Positions 5,553 to 5,789 of a stretch of DNA of 5,789 bases are shown here, piece after piece. A program made the translations under genes and the position numbers. Numbering within the stretch: the first letter of the stretch is position 1; every line of letters begins with the position of its first letter. This DNA comes from Candidatus Helarchaeota archaeon (GTDB lineage: Archaea > Asgardarchaeota > Lokiarchaeia > Helarchaeales > JABXJV01): the NCBI GenBank assembly GCA_013375355.1, contig JABXJV010000466.1, forward strand, positions 1-5,789, in the 5' to 3' direction. The notes beneath the pieces are model-generated. The model saw only the letters and a list, made by a program, of their open reading frames with translations, had not been told where the DNA came from and made no database searches.

Positions 5553-5789
5553 GTGGTCCTTCCAAGATTTGAAGAGATTAAAGTTGGGGATGAAATAACA
5601 CCACTTGTTAAAGAACCATTGAATCGTAAGATGATAAGAGAATATGGATATGCATCTGGTGATAGAAATCCCATTCATATGGACGATTGGGCAGCATGGC
5701 GGACTGGTTTAAATGGTGTGATCGCTCATGGATTATTTTTTGCTGCCTATATGCAACAAGCTTTAACTGATTGGGCTAATTCATCAGAA
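5553..5789 (+). CDS. second MaoC-like (R)-hydratase domain protein (partial, C-terminus outside window)
   Basis: Seventy-nine codons stay open from a GTG at 5553 to the window end. YASGDRNPIHMDDWA (33-47) carries the hydratase-2 catalytic pair Asp37 and His42, and GVIAHGLFFAAYMQQALTDW (55-74) is the next conserved helix with His59-Gly60. It is clearly paralogous to the gene ending at 5434. It shares IPIH-type spacing and GVIAHGL, but has a two-residue longer loop between His42 and GVIAHGL. GTG is chosen because TAA lies in frame at 5538-5540 and the N-terminus VLPRFEEIKVGDEI fits the usual start of the family. No good Shine-Dalgarno site precedes it. Being behind a T-run terminator, it may be a separate unit with a different acyl specificity. 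It could be a single-domain protein or have further domains beyond the window. Confidence 0.82.
   Translation, partial: MVLPRFEEIKVGDEITPLVKEPLNRKMIREYGYASGDRNPIHMDDWAAWRTGLNGVIAHGLFFAAYMQQALTDWANSSE

Noticed and set aside
1..5789. CRISPR arrays, tRNA genes and intact insertion sequences
   Set aside because: I found no regularly spaced repeats, no tRNA T-loop consensus in cloverleaf context, and no intact transposase or terminal inverted repeats.

Overview
The window looks like a piece of an A+T-rich archaeal chromosome. Several genes point to archaea: a short CbiX-type chelatase, a stand-alone precorrin-2 dehydrogenase and a Taw2-like tRNA methyltransferase-fold enzyme. Many starts are TTG or GTG with no Shine-Dalgarno site, some ATGs sit at leaderless distance from an AT box, and transcripts seem to end at bare T-runs. 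The composition and the MaoC-type hydratase cluster would suit an Asgard (Lokiarchaeia-like) genome, but this lineage is an inference, not something the window proves.

Left half (1-2894): a divergent cobalamin (B12) locus. On the minus strand are a CobD-like threonine-phosphate decarboxylase (638-1771) and, downstream, CbiB (1-583, cut off by the window edge). Together they make the aminopropanol phosphate and attach it to the corrin ring (late steps). On the plus strand, from the same short intergenic region, are CbiX (1829-2227) and SirC/Met8-like precorrin-2 dehydrogenase (2253-2894), which make sirohydrochlorin and insert cobalt (early steps). A Taw2-like wybutosine enzyme (2937-3791) follows in the same direction and may be co-transcribed although its job is unrelated.

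Middle (3792-4268): 477 bases with no convincing gene. The first part (about 3796-4020) is richer in G+C than the B12 genes and holds several inverted repeats, with a hairpin plus T-run that would terminate a minus-strand transcript. It may be an unrecognised structured RNA or the remains of a gene. The second part is very A+T-rich, with a palindrome and an 11-base direct repeat upstream of the next operon.

Right half (4269-5789): three consecutive hot-dog-fold genes of the MaoC / (R)-hydratase superfamily. The first (4269-4739) lacks the catalytic motif and resembles a HadA-type partner. The second (4751-5434) has the full GD-x-NP-x-H motif plus an unexplained C-terminal extension of about 97 residues. 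The first two are translationally coupled and probably form a heteromeric 3-hydroxyacyl (or related) dehydratase/hydratase. A strong T-run follows, then a third catalytic-type paralogue begins (5553-5789, cut off by the window edge). These genes are clearly richer in G+C than the B12 genes.
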